64,000 bases of DNA from an uncultured Clostridia bacterium (GTDB lineage: Bacteria; Bacillota; Clostridia; Christensenellales; Borkfalkiaceae). The notes under the pieces are model-generated. The model made no database searches and was not told the DNA's origin. It worked only from the letters and a program-made list of their open reading frames with translations. A program made the position numbers and the translations under genes. The stretch is from contig CALVHL010000005.1 of the NCBI GenBank assembly GCA_944327625.1, positions 1-64,000 on the forward strand, in the 5' to 3' direction. Positions within the stretch are counted from its first letter, which is position 1, and every line of letters begins with the position of its first letter. Below, one piece after another: positions 24,269-33,049 of this stretch.

Positions 24269-26461
24269 ATGACAAAACGTAAAGCATGGATTACCATACT
24301 TATGTTTGCCCTCGCGCTCGTCATCGGCGTGTTCACGCTCAGCGCTTGCGGCGGCACTAAGTATGCAGTAACCTGGGATGTCGAAGATGGCGCAACCGTC
24401 AAGGTTGAAGGCTATACCGAACTTCCCACGGAAGTAAAGGAAGGAGACTCCCTCGTCATTACGGTAGAGACAGAGACGGGCTGGGAAGTTTCCGCTGTCC
24501 GCGTAAACGACAGGGCTGTTACGGCAAAGGAAGGCAAATACACGGTTGCCGTCAAGGCGGATACCAAGATCTCTGTCGAGACCGAAGAAGTCGTCAGCTC
24601 CGTATCCGTTACGAACAAGCCCTCCAAGCTTGTCTATATTGCAGGCGAAACGCTTGATACGACGGGGATGGTTGTCGAGGTCGAGTACGGCACGGGCAGA
24701 ACGGCAAACGAAATCAACTATACCATCGTATATGAAAACGGCTCGACGTTCTCGCTCGGCGATACGGGCTTCAAGGTAAAGTTCAAGGGCGTTGAATCTG
24801 ATACCGTCGCTCTTACCTCGTCGGTAGAAGTCAAGATCGAAATAGATCCCGCAGGCGGCACTGTCTCCGAGGGATATATCGCAACTCTCAGGGAAAACGC
24901 CGACCTTCATAACCTCAACGTAGACGCAAACGGCGTAATTACCTTCACCTACGCAGAGCTTGCAACCAGCGTGCTTCTTCCCACCGAAGATCAGTGGTCG
25001 AGGGGCGAGGACGGCGACTATGTATTCACCTCCTGGACGGGCGGTGCAACCGAAATAGCCGTTGACAACGCTGCAAGCAACAAGTATACCGCAGCATATA
25101 AGGCAGTTCTTCTCGCGCTTGAAGGCATCAAATACGAAAATGTGACCGAGGGGGACGAAGTTGTGCCTTACCTCATCATCGAAGGTACTTTCAAGGCTGC
25201 AAAGACGGCTTACCTCTATCTCTATGAGGGCAACGACAAGGTTGAACTTGTCGGCGATTCCGTCGGCGACGAGAACACCCAGAGAGGCGACGAATTCGAG
25301 CTCAAGTTCGATATGAGAAAGCTCGTCGAAAAGAACTATGTCGGCAAGTGGATGGACATCAAGTTCGTCGCAGAGGAAGGCGAGAACAAGGAAGTTCAGG
25401 AAATACTGCTCTCCGACTATCCCGAAGATTTCGTAGATCTCGATCAGATCATAGTAAACGGCGATTATTCTTACAGCTTCGCAACCTACAACGGGCTGCT
25501 CAAAGCGCTCTACTCTAACTACTTCAAGAACGAATACACGATGGTCGCTTCCACCGACAAGGACGGCAACGCAGTTCTCACCATCAACGGCGTGGTCGAC
25601 ACCAAGTGGGCAGGCAAGACGGTAGTCATCGACTTCACGGCAATCAGCAAGGACGGCGACGACGTCAAGTATGCCGTTGTCAATGCAGACGGCTCTTACA
25701 CCATCGAGTTCAACTTCAAGAATTACAACCTCAACACCGACGGTTATGCTCATTTCAGAATTGTCGAGTCCGAAGCTGACAGCAGCAACGTACTCTACAA
25801 GGACGGCGACGGCAACCTTCTCAACGCAGGCTGCCAGAACACCGACCTCGAAATAATGAACTTCGGCCTCATAGAAAATAACGGCGCTCTCCGCGTTTCC
25901 AATGCAGACGGCACGGCTGTTTACTATGTAGGTAAGGGCAAGTGGAACGGCATAGTCATCCGCGGCGTCAACGAGTCGATGCAGATGACGGGCGTAACCC
26001 TCGCTACCAAGAACGACAAGCCCTGCCTCGTAATCGAAGGTACTTACGGCGCGGCTTATAACGATACGATAATCGAAGCGCTGACGGGCAATCTCTTTGC
26101 CGAACTTCTCAACAACGGCGACAGCTCTTCGGGTTCGATAAGTGGCGACTGGACGGGTACGACGCTCGTATATCAATCGGACAACCCCGATACTCCCGCA
26201 ACTATATTCGTCGAGGCGGCTGACGGCGCATGGAAGATTTATCTCGACCTCTCCGCAAGAAACAACACGATAGGTGAAGTTCTCTTTGTGCATTTCAGCT
26301 TTGAGGGCAATACCGGGACTAACCTCGAAAGCACGAATATCGACGCTGAGACGAAGATTACATTCACCGAAACCGACGGCGACAAGATAGAATTCAGCCT
26401 CGGCGAGTTTACCACCTGGGGCGGCCACGTAGTTTCCGTCTACGTTAAGGCAGCAGAGTAA
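24269..26461 (+). CDS. Large secreted lipoprotein with Ig-like domain
   Basis: 730 residues. The signal peptide ends in the lipobox L-S-A-C near residue 28. A short domain at 32-108 is followed by a bacterial Ig-like unit (about 109-190: V-T-N-K-P-S-K-L-V-Y-I-A-G-E-T-L-D-T-T-G-M, the pattern of Big_3-type repeats), then three beta-rich units of about 120-150 residues. Two of these start alike (P-Y-L-I-I-E-G-T-F at about 297 and P-C-L-V-I-E-G-T-Y at about 592), which suggests an internal duplication. The base composition is less GC-biased than the neighbours and the codons look well-optimised, hinting at high expression. A strong AAGGAAGGAG ribosome-binding site supports this. Carbohydrate or surface binding is inferred only. 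Confidence 0.75.
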   Translation: MTKRKAWITILMFALALVIGVFTLSACGGTKYAVTWDVEDGATVKVEGYTELPTEVKEGDSLVITVETETGWEVSAVRVNDRAVTAKEGKYTVAVKADTKISVETEEVVSSVSVTNKPSKLVYIAGETLDTTGMVVEVEYGTGRTANEINYTIVYENGSTFSLGDTGFKVKFKGVESDTVALTSSVEVKIEIDPAGGTVSEGYIATLRENADLHNLNVDANGVITFTYAELATSVLLPTEDQWSRGEDGDYVFTSWTGGATEIAVDNAASNKYTAAYKAVLLALEGIKYENVTEGDEVVPYLIIEGTFKAAKTAYLYLYEGNDKVELVGDSVGDENTQRGDEFELKFDMRKLVEKNYVGKWMDIKFVAEEGENKEVQEILLSDYPEDFVDLDQIIVNGDYSYSFATYNGLLKALYSNYFKNEYTMVASTDKDGNAVLTINGVVDTKWAGKTVVIDFTAISKDGDDVKYAVVNADGSYTIEFNFKNYNLNTDGYAHFRIVESEADSSNVLYKDGDGNLLNAGCQNTDLEIMNFGLIENNGALRVSNADGTAVYYVGKGKWNGIVIRGVNESMQMTGVTLATKNDKPCLVIEGTYGAAYNDTIIEALTGNLFAELLNNGDSSSGSISGDWTGTTLVYQSDNPDTPATIFVEAADGAWKIYLDLSARNNTIGEVLFVHFSFEGNTGTNLESTNIDAETKITFTETDGDKIEFSLGEFTTWGGHVVSVYVKAAE

Positions 26462-26561
26462 TAGTGTCCGCGTTTTACGGCACTTTACAAATCGAATAAA
26501 GTGATGTATAATACGGTCGCGGCGGTTCGTCGCGACCGTATTCTCGTTGAGGGTACAAAAA

Positions 26562-28646
26562 ATGAAAAAATTTATTGGCATCATACTCTGCGCGGCGGCA
26601 GCGGCTTTCGCGGTCGCGGGCTTTGCCGCCTGCGGCGACGGGCGTTTAGAGGGGCTGACGGGCAGTTTTTCCGACGGTCAGCTGACGCTCGAATGGTCGG
26701 GCGGCGGGCTGTGCGAAGTGCTTAAAGCCGACGAAGCCGACGGGCATTATACTTCTGTCTGCCAGACGCGCGACGGCAGCTATTCGACGGCGGACTATTC
26801 GGCATACTACATGATCAGAAGCGTCGACGGCGGGGAGCAGACGCAGCCCTACTGCTATCTCGCGATGTTCGGCGACAACGTGCATATCTATACCGCGGAC
26901 GCAAGTCAGGAAGAAATACAGTCGGACATAGACAGGATATATAAGCGGCTTATCTGGGAGGAATTCAGCCTGCAACGCCACGCGTTCATGTTCCTCCCCG
27001 GGGAGTATGACGAAGTGACGGCGAAGGCGGGCTATTATACGACCTTTTCGGGGCTGGGCTATTCGCCCGAGGACGTAACTTTGAAAGGGCTCGACACACG
27101 CGAAAGCCCGCTCACCGACAACAGTCTCGTCAATTTCTGGCGCGGCGCGGAGAACTTTACCGTGACTGACGACGCGACGTGGTGTGTATCTCAGGCGACC
27201 AGCCTAAGAAGAATGAATTTCCTCGGCGATCTCGCTCTCGACGACGACGGATATTCGTCGGGCGGCTTCCTCGCGGACAGCGCGGTGGCGGGCAGCATAG
27301 TTAACAACAATCAGCAGCAGTGGTTTACCCGCAACTCCTCGTTTGCCGAGTGGAGGGGTACGGATATAAATATGGTATTTTCGGGCGTCGAGGGCGACAT
27401 AGTCGGCAGCTGGCCGAGCAAGCGCAACACTGTGCTCGAAACTACGGAAATAATGCGCGAAAAACCCTTTGTCGTGTTCGACGAGCAGCAGGGTTTCGGC
27501 GTGTTTCTGCCCGATTTAAGGACGGAAAGTAAGGGCGTGAGCTGGAGCGGCGGCAGCGCCGCGGGGGAGTTCATTCCCATCGACTCGTTCTATATCGCCG
27601 ACGCGGAAAGGGACGACGCGGAGAGCCTGAACGCCGCGCTCGCCGAGGGCAAGCATCTGCTGTTTACCCCCGGGATATATGCCGTCGAACAGCCTCTTTA
27701 CATAACTTACGGGCGGACGGTGGTACTCGGGCTGGGGCTTGCAACCTTGCAGACGACCGAGGACAATGCCGACTGTTGCGTGAGGATTGCCGACGTGCCG
27801 GGCGTGTGCGTTGCGGGGCTGCTCATCGACGCGGGCGGCGTTTCGGACAAGCTCATGCAGGTGGGCGAGGGAAATTACGACTTCGACGGCGAAGATCCTG
27901 TCTGCCTTTCCGACCTTTTCTTCCGCCTCGGCGGGGGCAGGTTCGACGACGGACAGGGCAATCTGATCGAGCGCACGGTCGGGGCGGACATTGCGCTTGA
28001 AATAAATTCCGACGGAGTGGTCGGGGACAACTTCTGGCTGTGGCGCGCTGACCACGGACTGAGCGCTGACGAGCTTCTTCCTTACACCGACGAGGACGGC
28101 GGTCTGCTGCCCGACGCGGTCGAAAATTCGGGCTGGGCGTTCTGGCGCAATTTCTCCGTCGGGTGGAAGGGCGAAAGGTATTCCAACTACGGCAGGAACG
28201 GTCTGGTCGTCAACGGCGACGGAGTGACCATATACGGACTTATGGTCGAGCACTTCGGCGAATATCAGACGCTGTGGCAGGGCGAGGACGGGTTCGTCTG
28301 CTTCTATCAGTCGGAAACGCCCTACGATGCGCCCGACCAGAGCGCGTGGACGCACGACGGGGTGAACGGCTATGCAAGCTATAAGGTGGCGGACGGCGTT
28401 ACAACCCACAGGGCGAGCGGTTTGGGCGTGTACTATGTGTGCAACGGTACGGGCATTTCGATGGATAACGCCGTAGAAGCGCCCGCCGCGGCAGGTATCG
28501 CGATGTATCATCTCGCCGTCGCCAATTTCAGGACTAACGACGGCAACGGAATAAACAGCATAATAAACGGACAGGGCAGGGGAGTGTACGCGGCAGGCGC
28601 AAAGACTGCGTTCACTTCGTTCGTCGGCGGCGTATATACGCCCTGA
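26562..28646 (+). CDS. Lipoprotein with right-handed beta-helix, glucanase/lyase-like fold
   Basis: 694 residues from the ATG at 26562; a TTG at 26547 in frame was rejected because the upstream GAGGG fits the ATG. The lipobox is A-A-C after a short signal peptide. The body resembles a family of large secreted beta-helix proteins, often mislabelled in databases as adenylyl cyclase or coagulation factor 5/8 type proteins: N-F-W-R-G-A-E-N-F-T-V, then S-Q-A-T-S-L-R-R-M, then N-N-Q-Q-Q-W-F-T-R-N-S, then M-R-E-K-P-F-V-V are its marks. Several relatives sit near beta-1,3-glucan genes, and a GH55-like fold is plausible. I cannot name the catalytic residues. It is 24 bases upstream of the CBM6-like lipoprotein gene and likely co-transcribed with it. 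Confidence 0.75.
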   Translation: MKKFIGIILCAAAAAFAVAGFAACGDGRLEGLTGSFSDGQLTLEWSGGGLCEVLKADEADGHYTSVCQTRDGSYSTADYSAYYMIRSVDGGEQTQPYCYLAMFGDNVHIYTADASQEEIQSDIDRIYKRLIWEEFSLQRHAFMFLPGEYDEVTAKAGYYTTFSGLGYSPEDVTLKGLDTRESPLTDNSLVNFWRGAENFTVTDDATWCVSQATSLRRMNFLGDLALDDDGYSSGGFLADSAVAGSIVNNNQQQWFTRNSSFAEWRGTDINMVFSGVEGDIVGSWPSKRNTVLETTEIMREKPFVVFDEQQGFGVFLPDLRTESKGVSWSGGSAAGEFIPIDSFYIADAERDDAESLNAALAEGKHLLFTPGIYAVEQPLYITYGRTVVLGLGLATLQTTEDNADCCVRIADVPGVCVAGLLIDAGGVSDKLMQVGEGNYDFDGEDPVCLSDLFFRLGGGRFDDGQGNLIERTVGADIALEINSDGVVGDNFWLWRADHGLSADELLPYTDEDGGLLPDAVENSGWAFWRNFSVGWKGERYSNYGRNGLVVNGDGVTIYGLMVEHFGEYQTLWQGEDGFVCFYQSETPYDAPDQSAWTHDGVNGYASYKVADGVTTHRASGLGVYYVCNGTGISMDNAVEAPAAAGIAMYHLAVANFRTNDGNGINSIINGQGRGVYAAGAKTAFTSFVGGVYTP

Positions 28647-28670
28647 TCTGTCCCGTTCTGAGGAGATAAG

Positions 28671-30899
28671 ATGGTCGCAAAACGCATATTATTTGTCTGC
28701 ATGGCTCTCGTCGCCGCATTTTCGGCGACGGCTGTCGGCTGCAATTCGTCGGGCGAGGGCTGTATACTCGAAGCCGAGAATGCCGTCATAGAGCCGGAAT
28801 ACGACGACGGCAGCGCGGAGGTCATGCGCGCCAACAGCAGAAGCGAAAACGTGACGAGCGGCGGCAAATATGCGGGCAAGCTCGGCGAGGGCGACACCGT
28901 GACATGGTTTTTCACGGCGGAACAGCGCACGCAGTGCAGGATAGTGCTGTCGATTGCCAATGCAGACGCTTCTTCAGCCTCGTTCGTAGCCGACAATACT
29001 GTGTTCGAGCTGTATCTGAACGACAGGCTGATTACCCTGCCTGACATAGTCATATACGAGGGCTCGACCTACTGCGACGACTGGCAGATCTTTGACATAG
29101 GCTCGCTGACGGTGGACGCGGGTATCAATAAGCTCGTCTATCGCGCGATGAGCGACCAATTCAGTCTGAATGTCGACTATGTTGCGCTGTCGGCGGGAAG
29201 GACGGAGATTGCCGAACACAGCCATTTCTGGAAAAATTCTTCCGTGGCGGCGACCTGTCTCGAAAACGGCTATTCCGTCAAGACCTGCGAGGACTGCGGT
29301 TACAGCTATGTCAGCGACCTCATAACCGCGACGGGGCATCAGTACGGCAACTATCACTATGACGACGCGCTCAACAAGATGGTCGCGGTGTGCGAGAAGT
29401 GCGGCGATACCCTGACGGCGAATACGCCCGATTTCCGCTATTTCGGCGAGGTGTTCTATTCCGAGGACGACTTCGTCACCCGCCCCGACGAACTCGTGTT
29501 CGAGGCGGAGGACGCCTACGTCTGCACGGACGGCGGACTGAATAACGGCGTAACCTATCTCAAAGAGGACGACGGCAACTGCAATCAGCCGAGCGGCGGC
29601 AAGCTCGTCGAGAATATCTCCAACCTCGGCAACTATATCCGCTTTATCGTAAAGGCAGAGCAGCCGTGCGTCGCCGACCTCGTGTTCAGAATGTCCAATA
29701 CGCTCTATTCCGCCGAGGGCATAGCCGAACTTTCGCCCATGAGCGATTACGTCTACTGCACGGTCGACGGCGTGGAGGTGGATTTCACTTTCGTGTCCTT
29801 CCCCGGCTTTGCGGAGCACAGCTATTTCGAGTGGAGGTACGTCGTCATCAAGAACGTCGACCTCGCCGAGACGAGCCTCATAGAGATAGGTCCGAAAGAT
29901 AACGACAGGCACAGCATAACCATGCCGAATACCGACGTGCTCAAAATATACACCGACGGGGTGAAGCTGAGGGCGATAAAAAATTACGGCATAGACGACG
30001 TGGTGTGCGGCGAATACGACGGGAGATATGCAAACGCGCTCGACTTTGCGGACGGCGATGAACTGACGCTCTATGCGGGCAGCGCGGCAGAGCAAGCCGA
30101 CATAGTCGTAAAACTTTCTTCCCCCGCGGTCGCCAACGCCGCGTCGGTTGCCGAGCTTGCGTTCAACGGCTCGCTCGTCAGGCTCGAGGGGATATCGCTC
30201 AGAGAGGGCGAAAATACGCTCGTATTGCGCGGCGTGTCGCTCGCATTATTGAAAAATACCTTGAATTGCGTCTCGGACAGCGTAGAGCTTATTTCCGCGA
30301 CGGTCTACACCGACGAAAAGATTGAAAGGGCATATACCGCTTCAATATTGCCGCAGTACGACTACCTCAAAAACAAGGGGCAGGAGGGCGCGGCGGTGCC
30401 CGCGCTCATCTTCGAGGCGGAAGCCGCCGACCTTGGCGACAGTCAGTCCTCCCGCGAAGGGGTGGAGCTCATAGAGACGGACATCTACGAAAATACCAGC
30501 CAGCCCGCAAGCGGAAACAGCGCGGTAGGCAACTTCGGCGCGGTCGGAAATACCATAGAATGGCGGTTCGACAGTTCCGAAAGCGTGCAGGCGGACATAA
30601 CGCTCATGCTGGCAAGCGCATACTTCGACTCGTCCGTGGACGGAAACGTCATGACCGACGACCTCGACAAGCGCATAATCCTGCGCGTCAACGGCGTTGC
30701 CGTAAGGCTGGACGAGATAGTGCTGGACGTCGACTCGGTGGCGAACTATTACGACTGGAAGGCGGTTACGGTCTGCGGGGTAGACCTCAGAGAGGGGCTG
30801 AATACCGTCAGGATAGAGGTGCTCGCATACGGTGCGCCGAATATGGATGTAATGTACGTCTACGCGGACGGCGCAACTTTTACGGCGCAGTCGAATTAG
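28671..30899 (+). CDS. Lipoprotein with three CBM6-like domains and a Cys-rich spacer
   Basis: 742 residues. The lipobox is V-G-C near residue 24. Three carbohydrate-binding-like domains each begin with an E-A-E motif: C-I-L-E-A-E-N-A (about 30), L-V-F-E-A-E-D-A (about 277) and L-I-F-E-A-E-A-A (about 576), each ending with D-Y/W and a V-Y-A/V-A-L strand as CBM6 modules do. Between the first two lies a Cys-rich stretch (about 197-250) with C-x-x-C-G pairs and G-H-Q, the small repeat common in clostridial surface proteins. No catalytic domain was seen, so it probably binds polysaccharide at the surface for the beta-helix protein encoded just upstream. A strong terminator follows. Confidence 0.78.
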   Translation: MVAKRILFVCMALVAAFSATAVGCNSSGEGCILEAENAVIEPEYDDGSAEVMRANSRSENVTSGGKYAGKLGEGDTVTWFFTAEQRTQCRIVLSIANADASSASFVADNTVFELYLNDRLITLPDIVIYEGSTYCDDWQIFDIGSLTVDAGINKLVYRAMSDQFSLNVDYVALSAGRTEIAEHSHFWKNSSVAATCLENGYSVKTCEDCGYSYVSDLITATGHQYGNYHYDDALNKMVAVCEKCGDTLTANTPDFRYFGEVFYSEDDFVTRPDELVFEAEDAYVCTDGGLNNGVTYLKEDDGNCNQPSGGKLVENISNLGNYIRFIVKAEQPCVADLVFRMSNTLYSAEGIAELSPMSDYVYCTVDGVEVDFTFVSFPGFAEHSYFEWRYVVIKNVDLAETSLIEIGPKDNDRHSITMPNTDVLKIYTDGVKLRAIKNYGIDDVVCGEYDGRYANALDFADGDELTLYAGSAAEQADIVVKLSSPAVANAASVAELAFNGSLVRLEGISLREGENTLVLRGVSLALLKNTLNCVSDSVELISATVYTDEKIERAYTASILPQYDYLKNKGQEGAAVPALIFEAEAADLGDSQSSREGVELIETDIYENTSQPASGNSAVGNFGAVGNTIEWRFDSSESVQADITLMLASAYFDSSVDGNVMTDDLDKRIILRVNGVAVRLDEIVLDVDSVANYYDWKAVTVCGVDLREGLNTVRIEVLAYGAPNMDVMYVYADGATFTAQSN

Positions 30900-30923
30900 C
30901 TGAAAGGCATGACGCACGAAATA

Positions 30924-30960
30924 AAAAAACAGACCGAAATGCAAATCGGTCTGTTTTTTT
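30924..30960 (+). terminator. Rho-independent terminator after the CBM6-like gene
   Basis: Arms ACAGACCGA and TCGGTCTGT with flanking A and T runs (30924-30937 and 30946-30959). The A/T symmetry would allow use from both strands. Confidence 0.92.
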
Positions 30961-31052
30961 GATGACTGCGGAAATAAGGATAAAAATGCTATCAGTCCGC
31001 GATAAAGTGCGGTAAAACTGCTTTAATGGTTGAAAAGTATGCAGTCATTGCC

Positions 31053-31068
31053 TTTGTCCGTGGACAAA
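31053..31068 (+). promoter_or_regulatory. Palindromic operator upstream of the TetR gene
   Basis: TTTGTCC-GT-GGACAAA is a perfect 16-bp palindrome, the usual size of a TetR-type site, about 80 bases before the regulator gene. ATGCAGTCA also repeats at 31039 and 31090. Confidence 0.65.
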
Positions 31069-31150
31069 ATAAATAATGTTGTGATAAAATGCAGTCAAGA
31101 TAAATTCAAACGAAAACTGTTTGTTTATAACAGGTGCGGGAGGGATGACT

Positions 31151-31687
31151 ATGAACATGAAAAAGTATTTTGAACAGGGCATTCTCACTCTTTTGGAGCG
31201 CAAAAATATAGACAGCATAACCGTGGGCGAGATAATCGACGAGGTTGGTTCGTGCAAGGGCACTTTCTATAAGCACTACCTCGACAAGTATTGCCTCTGC
31301 TGCGATTGTCTTCAAAACCGCATTTACAGCGACATTTCCGCCGACGCCGAAACCTGGGAAGAATTCATAATGCAGTGTCTCACCGCGTTCGAGAAGAACG
31401 ATAAGGTCGTCTATCACGCATTCGATTCGGCGGACGTCAATTCGGCGCGCAGGTATCACGAGAACTTTACCGCAGAATATCTCATCGGCAAGTACGCGAG
31501 GAGCGGCGGCGATATGTCGGTTGCGCTCAATATTCTCGTGCTCAGGCTTTACAGCGCCGCCGTCACCGACCTCATCGTCAAGTGGCTTGCGGGCGGCTGT
31601 AAGGAGAGCAAGGATGACATATTCAGCCTTATCTGCGCCGTCACGCCCAGAACGGTCAGCAAGGAGATATGCGCTCTGTCTGCATAA
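31151..31687 (+). CDS. TetR/AcrR-family regulator
   Basis: 178 residues from the ATG at 31151, six bases after GGGAGGG; the ATG at 31145 touches that site and was rejected. The N-terminal helix-turn-helix contains I-T-V-G-E-I-I-D-E-V-G-S-C-K-G-T-F-Y-K-H-Y, the classic TetR pattern. The C-terminal ligand domain is short and Cys-containing (C-L-C-C-D-C) and of unknown specificity. The 16-bp palindrome upstream suggests autorepression. It stands alone between two terminators, so its other targets, perhaps the lipoprotein genes next to it, are unknown. Confidence 0.9.
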   Translation: MNMKKYFEQGILTLLERKNIDSITVGEIIDEVGSCKGTFYKHYLDKYCLCCDCLQNRIYSDISADAETWEEFIMQCLTAFEKNDKVVYHAFDSADVNSARRYHENFTAEYLIGKYARSGGDMSVALNILVLRLYSAAVTDLIVKWLAGGCKESKDDIFSLICAVTPRTVSKEICALSA

Positions 31688-31705
31688 TATAGCTTTGTCG
31701 TCTGC

Positions 31706-31735
31706 GGACGCGGAATGTCATTCCGCGTCCTTTTT
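31706..31735 (+). terminator. Terminator of the TetR gene
   Basis: GGACGCGGAA and TTCCGCGTCC around TGTCA, then TTTTT. Confidence 0.9.
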
Positions 31736-31771
31736 ACTGCAAGAAAATTATTAAAATATTGCGCGCGGGCA

Positions 31772-31800
31772 TTGAAATGTCGCCGCTTTTTGTATATAAT
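31772..31800 (+). promoter_or_regulatory. Promoter of the yesN/yesM-like pair
   Basis: TTGAAA (31772-31777), a 17-base spacer and TATAAT (31795-31800), 35 bases before the start codon. Confidence 0.8.
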
Positions 31801-31834
31801 TGTAATATACGCGGGTACGCGCGAGGGGATTTAC

Positions 31835-33049
31835 ATGGCAGAAAAATACAGGTTGATAATCGTCGACGACGAGTATCTCGTCAGGAAAGGCATAATCAAG
31901 ACCGTCGACTGGGCGTCGCTCGGCGTCGAGGTCATTGCCGAATGCGATAACGGCAGACAGGCGCTCGAAGCGGTCAGGAAATATTCTCCCGACCTCATCA
32001 TCTCCGACGTCAGAATGCCCGTCATGGACGGGTTGGAGCTGGCGGAAAAGCTCAACGAGGACGACTTCGACGGCGCAATTATATTTTACAGCGGTTACAG
32101 CGATTTCGAGTACGTGCGCAAGGCGCTGGAATACGGCGTGTCGGGCTATGTGCTCAAACCCGAGGAGAACGAGCAACTCACCAAAAAGGTCGTCGAGACC
32201 ATTGCCGCCCTCGAAGAACGCCGCAAAAACCGCACCGCGCTCGCCAGTCTCGTCTCGGGCGTTTCCTACGTCAGGGAGATGTATTTTTCGCGGCTCGAAG
32301 AAGGCGTGGACGACAAGTCGCTGCGCGATCAGCTGTCGGTTGCAGACATAGTCATACCCCCGTCGGGCACGGTTGTATACGGCAGGGCGCTGCGCGTTCA
32401 GGACGCGGCGTTCGGCAGACTGTACGAACAGCTCATGCGGGCGCTCGAAAACTTTTCGGCGGTCGGCTGCTACGGCGACGAGCGGTTCATAATAATAACC
32501 AAACTCGCCGACGCGGACGCGCTGTGCGAGTGTGCGGAACGGCTGCTCGACGAGTGCGGCAGGGACGCGGCGGTCGCCGCGGTCGGCATAAGTTCGGCGT
32601 TCGGCAGGGATATATCGCTCGCTTCCGCCGTCGTTCAGGCGGGCAAGGCTGCCCACCCCGTGCTCGAAGTCGGGGGAGTGTACCTCGGCGACGAGGGCGC
32701 ATACCGCGGCAATAAGAAGACCAAGGGCATAGTCGAGGCGGCGCTTGCGATAATCTACGAGAGCTATGCCGAAAAACTTACCGTCAAATCGGTTGCGGAC
32801 AAGCTGTTCGTCTCGGAGAGCCACCTCATGCACGAGATAAAGGTCGTGACGGGCAAGACGTTCAACGACTGTCTCAAACATTACAGAATAGCCAAGGCAA
32901 AGGAACTTTTAAAGCAGGGCGAAATGCGCGTCAACGAGATTGCCGCCGCCGTCGGGTTTTCGGACGGGCGGTATTTCGGGCAGGTGTTCAAGGACGTGGT
33001 GGGCATAACGCCGAGCGAATATCTCGAAAAGTTAAATGAAGAAAATTAA
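31835..33049 (+). CDS. YesN-type response regulator with AraC DNA-binding domain
   Basis: 404 residues from the ATG at 31835 after GAGGGGA; the longer frame upstream overlaps the promoter and was rejected. The receiver domain has D11-D12, phospho-acceptor D58 in I-S-D-V-R-M-P and the late lysine in L-K-P-E. A middle region of unknown fold (about 130-290) follows. Two AraC helix-turn-helix motifs end the protein (about 300-400: V-A-D-K-L-F-V-S-E-S-H-L and I-A-A-A-V-G-F-S-D-G-R-Y-F-G-Q-V-F-K). YesN regulators usually turn on sugar uptake and glycan-degrading genes. Its reading frame overlaps the kinase gene by 14 bases. Confidence 0.94.
   Translation: MAEKYRLIIVDDEYLVRKGIIKTVDWASLGVEVIAECDNGRQALEAVRKYSPDLIISDVRMPVMDGLELAEKLNEDDFDGAIIFYSGYSDFEYVRKALEYGVSGYVLKPEENEQLTKKVVETIAALEERRKNRTALASLVSGVSYVREMYFSRLEEGVDDKSLRDQLSVADIVIPPSGTVVYGRALRVQDAAFGRLYEQLMRALENFSAVGCYGDERFIIITKLADADALCECAERLLDECGRDAAVAAVGISSAFGRDISLASAVVQAGKAAHPVLEVGGVYLGDEGAYRGNKKTKGIVEAALAIIYESYAEKLTVKSVADKLFVSESHLMHEIKVVTGKTFNDCLKHYRIAKAKELLKQGEMRVNEIAAAVGFSDGRYFGQVFKDVVGITPSEYLEKLNEEN

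Noticed and set aside
24251..26584. Long minus-strand frame opposite the Ig-like lipoprotein gene
   Set aside because: Plus strand has a strong ribosome-binding site, a signal peptide and a lipobox; the minus frame has none.
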